A stretch of DNA of 7,341 nt. It comes from an uncultured Peptococcaceae bacterium. Its GTDB lineage: Bacteria > Bacillota > Peptococcia > Peptococcales > Peptococcaceae. Below are positions 6,039 to 7,341 of the stretch, one piece after another. Both the position numbers and the translations under genes were made by a program. Under the pieces are notes generated by a model. That model was not told where the DNA came from, ran no database searches, and saw nothing but the letters and a program-made list of their open reading frames with translations. The stretch spans positions 1-7,341 of the forward strand of contig CABVBB010000095.1 of assembly GCA_902496505.1 (NCBI GenBank), read 5' to 3'. How positions within the stretch are numbered: position 1 is the stretch's first letter; every line of letters begins with the position of its first letter.

Positions 6039-6073
6039 CTTGCCTCCTCTAACATATGCCAGCGTGAGGCAAG
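6039..6073. promoter_or_regulatory. Inverted repeat in the regulator-feoA intergenic region, candidate operator
   Basis: Perfect 8-bp arms CTTGCCTC (6039-6046) and GAGGCAAG (6066-6073), separated by 19 bp. It lies just upstream of the MntR-type regulator start, where its promoter must be. The arm contains TTGCC, reminiscent of the half-site of Bacillus MntR boxes. The 27-bp centre-to-centre distance is long for one dimer and could fit two dimers. Assignment is inference only. Confidence 0.4.
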
Positions 6074-6115
6074 GGGTGATTTTGCGCAGAAACAGTCACC
6101 AATCGCCCTGCCCGC

Positions 6116-6129
6116 GTATATGCTATACC
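6116..6129 (+). promoter_or_regulatory. Candidate feoAB promoter -10 overlapped by a short dyad
   Basis: TGCTATACC (6121-6129) resembles an extended -10. It is overlapped by the perfect inverted repeat GTATA-TGC-TATAC (6116-6128). No good -35 is seen at 16-18 bp. If used, transcription would start near 6136, about 65 nt before feoA, and a repressor on the dyad would block it. Confidence 0.35.
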
Positions 6130-6200
6130 AATCAGTTCATCCGTTTCCTGCGGTTAATTTCCACACTGATTCCTGCTATGGTCAAAGGAGTTGAAACACC

Positions 6201-6437
6201 ATGATCTCACCAACCACTCTGGCCAGCTTAGCCGACGGACAGTCCGCCTATATCACTGAACTGCAGCTTGAGGGCATCATGCGCCGCCGTCTGTTGGATC
6301 TGGGGTTTACTGCCGGCGCCCACATTACCTGTCTCCAGCACAGCGCTTCCGGCGATCCCGCCGCGTATCTGATCCGCGGCACTGTGATCGCCCTGCGCGA
6401 GGAAGATTCCCGCCGCATCGCTGTGGTAGGCTTGTAA
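6201..6437 (+). CDS. feoA: Ferrous iron transport protein A (FeoA)
   Basis: 78-residue SH3-like cytosolic protein, the normal FeoA length. The family signature is clear: RRRLLDLGFTAGA (residues 28-40), then an LQHSASGDPAAYLIRG-type segment and a final VIALREEDSRRI strand. FeoA is thought to assist or regulate the FeoB G domain in Fe(II) uptake. AAAGGAG lies 10 nt before the ATG. It is the first gene of feoAB, with feoB starting 78 bp downstream, and is divergent from the MntR-type regulator. Confidence 0.95.
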   Translation: MISPTTLASLADGQSAYITELQLEGIMRRRLLDLGFTAGAHITCLQHSASGDPAAYLIRGTVIALREEDSRRIAVVGL

Positions 6438-6463
6438 TGGGCGTCCGGCTCATATATTCTGCT

Positions 6464-6483
6464 GGCGTGCCTACGGGCACGCC
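6464..6483 (+). repeat. Intercistronic hairpin with UACG tetraloop between feoA and feoB
   Basis: GGCGTGCC (6464-6471) and GGCACGCC (6476-6483) form a perfect 8-bp G/C-rich stem around the loop TACG, giving the exceptionally stable C(UACG)G tetraloop in RNA. There is no following T tract, so it is not an ordinary terminator. It lies 17 nt upstream of the feoB ribosome binding site. It may stabilise or process the mRNA, or set relative feoA/feoB expression. Confidence 0.65.
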
Positions 6484-6515
6484 GCTACCATGTCTCTACA
6501 AAGGAGTGACCATCC

Positions 6516-7341
6516 ATGGGCTTAACCGCCAATTCTACCGGCCGCGGCGCTATTGACCGCGGCCTGACGCGAGTGGAGGCTCAGCCCGGTCAGCGCGTCA
6601 TTGCTCTGGCCGGCAATCCCAATACCGGTAAGAGCACCGTCTTCAATGCGTTGACCGGACTCAACCAACATACGGGCAACTGGCCCGGCAAGACTGTGAC
6701 CAATGCCAGCGGCACGCATATCCACCAAGACGTCACCTATCATATCGTCGACCTGCCAGGGACTTATTCCCTCCAGGCCAGCTCGGTAGAGGAAGAAGTG
6801 GCCCGCGATTTTATCAGCTTCGGCGGCAGCGACGCGGTCATCGTCGTCTGCGACGCTACCTGCCTGGAGCGCAATCTCAACCTAGTGCTGCAAACTATTG
6901 AGCTGGCGCCGCGCACCGTGGTCTGCATCAATTTGCTGGATGAAGCCGCCCGCAAAAGTATCCAGATCGATCTGGATGCACTGTCCCGACTTTTGGGCGT
7001 ACCGGTGGTGGGCACCAGTGCCCGCGCCAAACAAGGGCTCACCGAGCTGATGGATACGGTAGCCGCTGTTTGCGCTGAGCCCCTCCAGCCGCCTAAGCTC
7101 TCTTTAGACTATGGTCAAACTATTGAGCAGGCGGTGAACCAGATCGAACCGCTCCTAGCGCCGCTTTTATCCGGCCGGCTCAACAGCCACTGGGCCAGTC
7201 TGCGTCTTTTGGAAGACGATACCGCCTTGCAGCCCGCACTCAGGGAGCATTTATCACTGGATATCGATGACTATCCCCAGCTCACCGAAGCCTTGGTCAA
7301 TGCCCAGATCTCACTGGCTGAGCAGGGGCTTGACCAGCAGA
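6516..7341 (+). CDS. feoB: Ferrous iron transporter FeoB, N-terminal G domain (C-terminus beyond the window)
   Basis: First 275 codons of the inner-membrane Fe(II) transporter; the membrane domain lies outside the window. The cytosolic GTPase domain shows G1 GNPNTGKST (33-41), a switch-I GNWPGKTV segment (54-61), G3 DLPG (79-82), G4 NLLD (139-142, usually NMxD in FeoB) and a G5-like TSAR (167-170). The helical GDI-like region starts at about 175. Before G1 there is an extra stretch of about 27 residues compared with compact FeoB proteins. AAAGGAG (6500-6506) lies 9 nt before the ATG. It is the second gene of feoAB. Metal specificity (Fe versus Mn) cannot be decided from this part. Confidence 0.95.
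   Translation, partial: MGLTANSTGRGAIDRGLTRVEAQPGQRVIALAGNPNTGKSTVFNALTGLNQHTGNWPGKTVTNASGTHIHQDVTYHIVDLPGTYSLQASSVEEEVARDFISFGGSDAVIVVCDATCLERNLNLVLQTIELAPRTVVCINLLDEAARKSIQIDLDALSRLLGVPVVGTSARAKQGLTELMDTVAAVCAEPLQPPKLSLDYGQTIEQAVNQIEPLLAPLLSGRLNSHWASLRLLEDDTALQPALREHLSLDIDDYPQLTEALVNAQISLAEQGLDQQ

Noticed and set aside
6154..6182. Promoter-like TTAATT-N17-TATGGT before feoA
   Set aside because: Transcription would begin at the feoA ribosome binding site itself, leaving no usable leader.

Overview
This window looks like chromosomal DNA of a Bacillota (Firmicutes) bacterium with moderate G+C. The evidence is strong AGGAGG-type ribosome binding sites, TTGxxx-N17-TATAAT promoters of the housekeeping-sigma type, a perfect CIRCE heat-shock operator, a perfect ParB-binding parS palindrome, and a small MntR/DtxR-type regulator beside feoAB. 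I cannot assign genus or class with confidence; a Negativicutes- or Clostridia-like host is only a guess. No mobile element, CRISPR array or rRNA is visible, and the gene content is mostly core.

Layout. (1) Positions 1-1347, minus strand: the N-terminal 449 codons of the Hsp90 chaperone htpG, running off the left edge. Its promoter (1425-1453) is followed directly by a CIRCE operator (1390-1416). (2) Positions 1543-1703, minus strand: a self-contained tRNA-Gln(CUG) unit with its own promoter and a Rho-independent terminator that separates it from htpG. (3) Positions 1769-1797: a perfect 16-bp parS with an extra half-site beside it. (4) Positions 1842-2721: two divergent small genes of unknown role. 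One is a cytosolic protein resembling the DUF6881 type, probably starting at a TTG codon; the other is a single-pass membrane-anchored protein. (5) Positions 2827-3308: a bidirectional terminator and a cold-shock protein gene (minus strand) with a 5' leader of about 160 nt. (6) Positions 3351-4745, minus strand: a MerR/BmrR-type regulator followed by a trmO/tsaA-like tRNA methyltransferase gene. A MerR-type promoter with a 19-bp spacer lies between the two. (7) Positions 4874-5577, plus strand: a GNAT acetyltransferase with a terminator shared with the next, convergent gene. (8) Positions 5592-7341: an MntR-type metalloregulator (minus strand) divergent from feoA and feoB (plus strand, feoB cut by the right edge).

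The functional themes are stress response (Hsp90 under HrcA, cold-shock protein), translation and tRNA modification (tRNA-Gln, TrmO-like), and metal homeostasis (a probable Mn/Fe-responsive repressor controlling an Fe(II) uptake system). I did not find a convincing new multi-gene system. The most notable items are regulatory: CIRCE on htpG, the parS site with an extra half-site, a probable MerR operator in front of trmO, and an MntR-like metal-ligand set in the regulator beside the feo genes. In several places the most upstream possible start codon lies inside a promoter, which moves the true start downstream.
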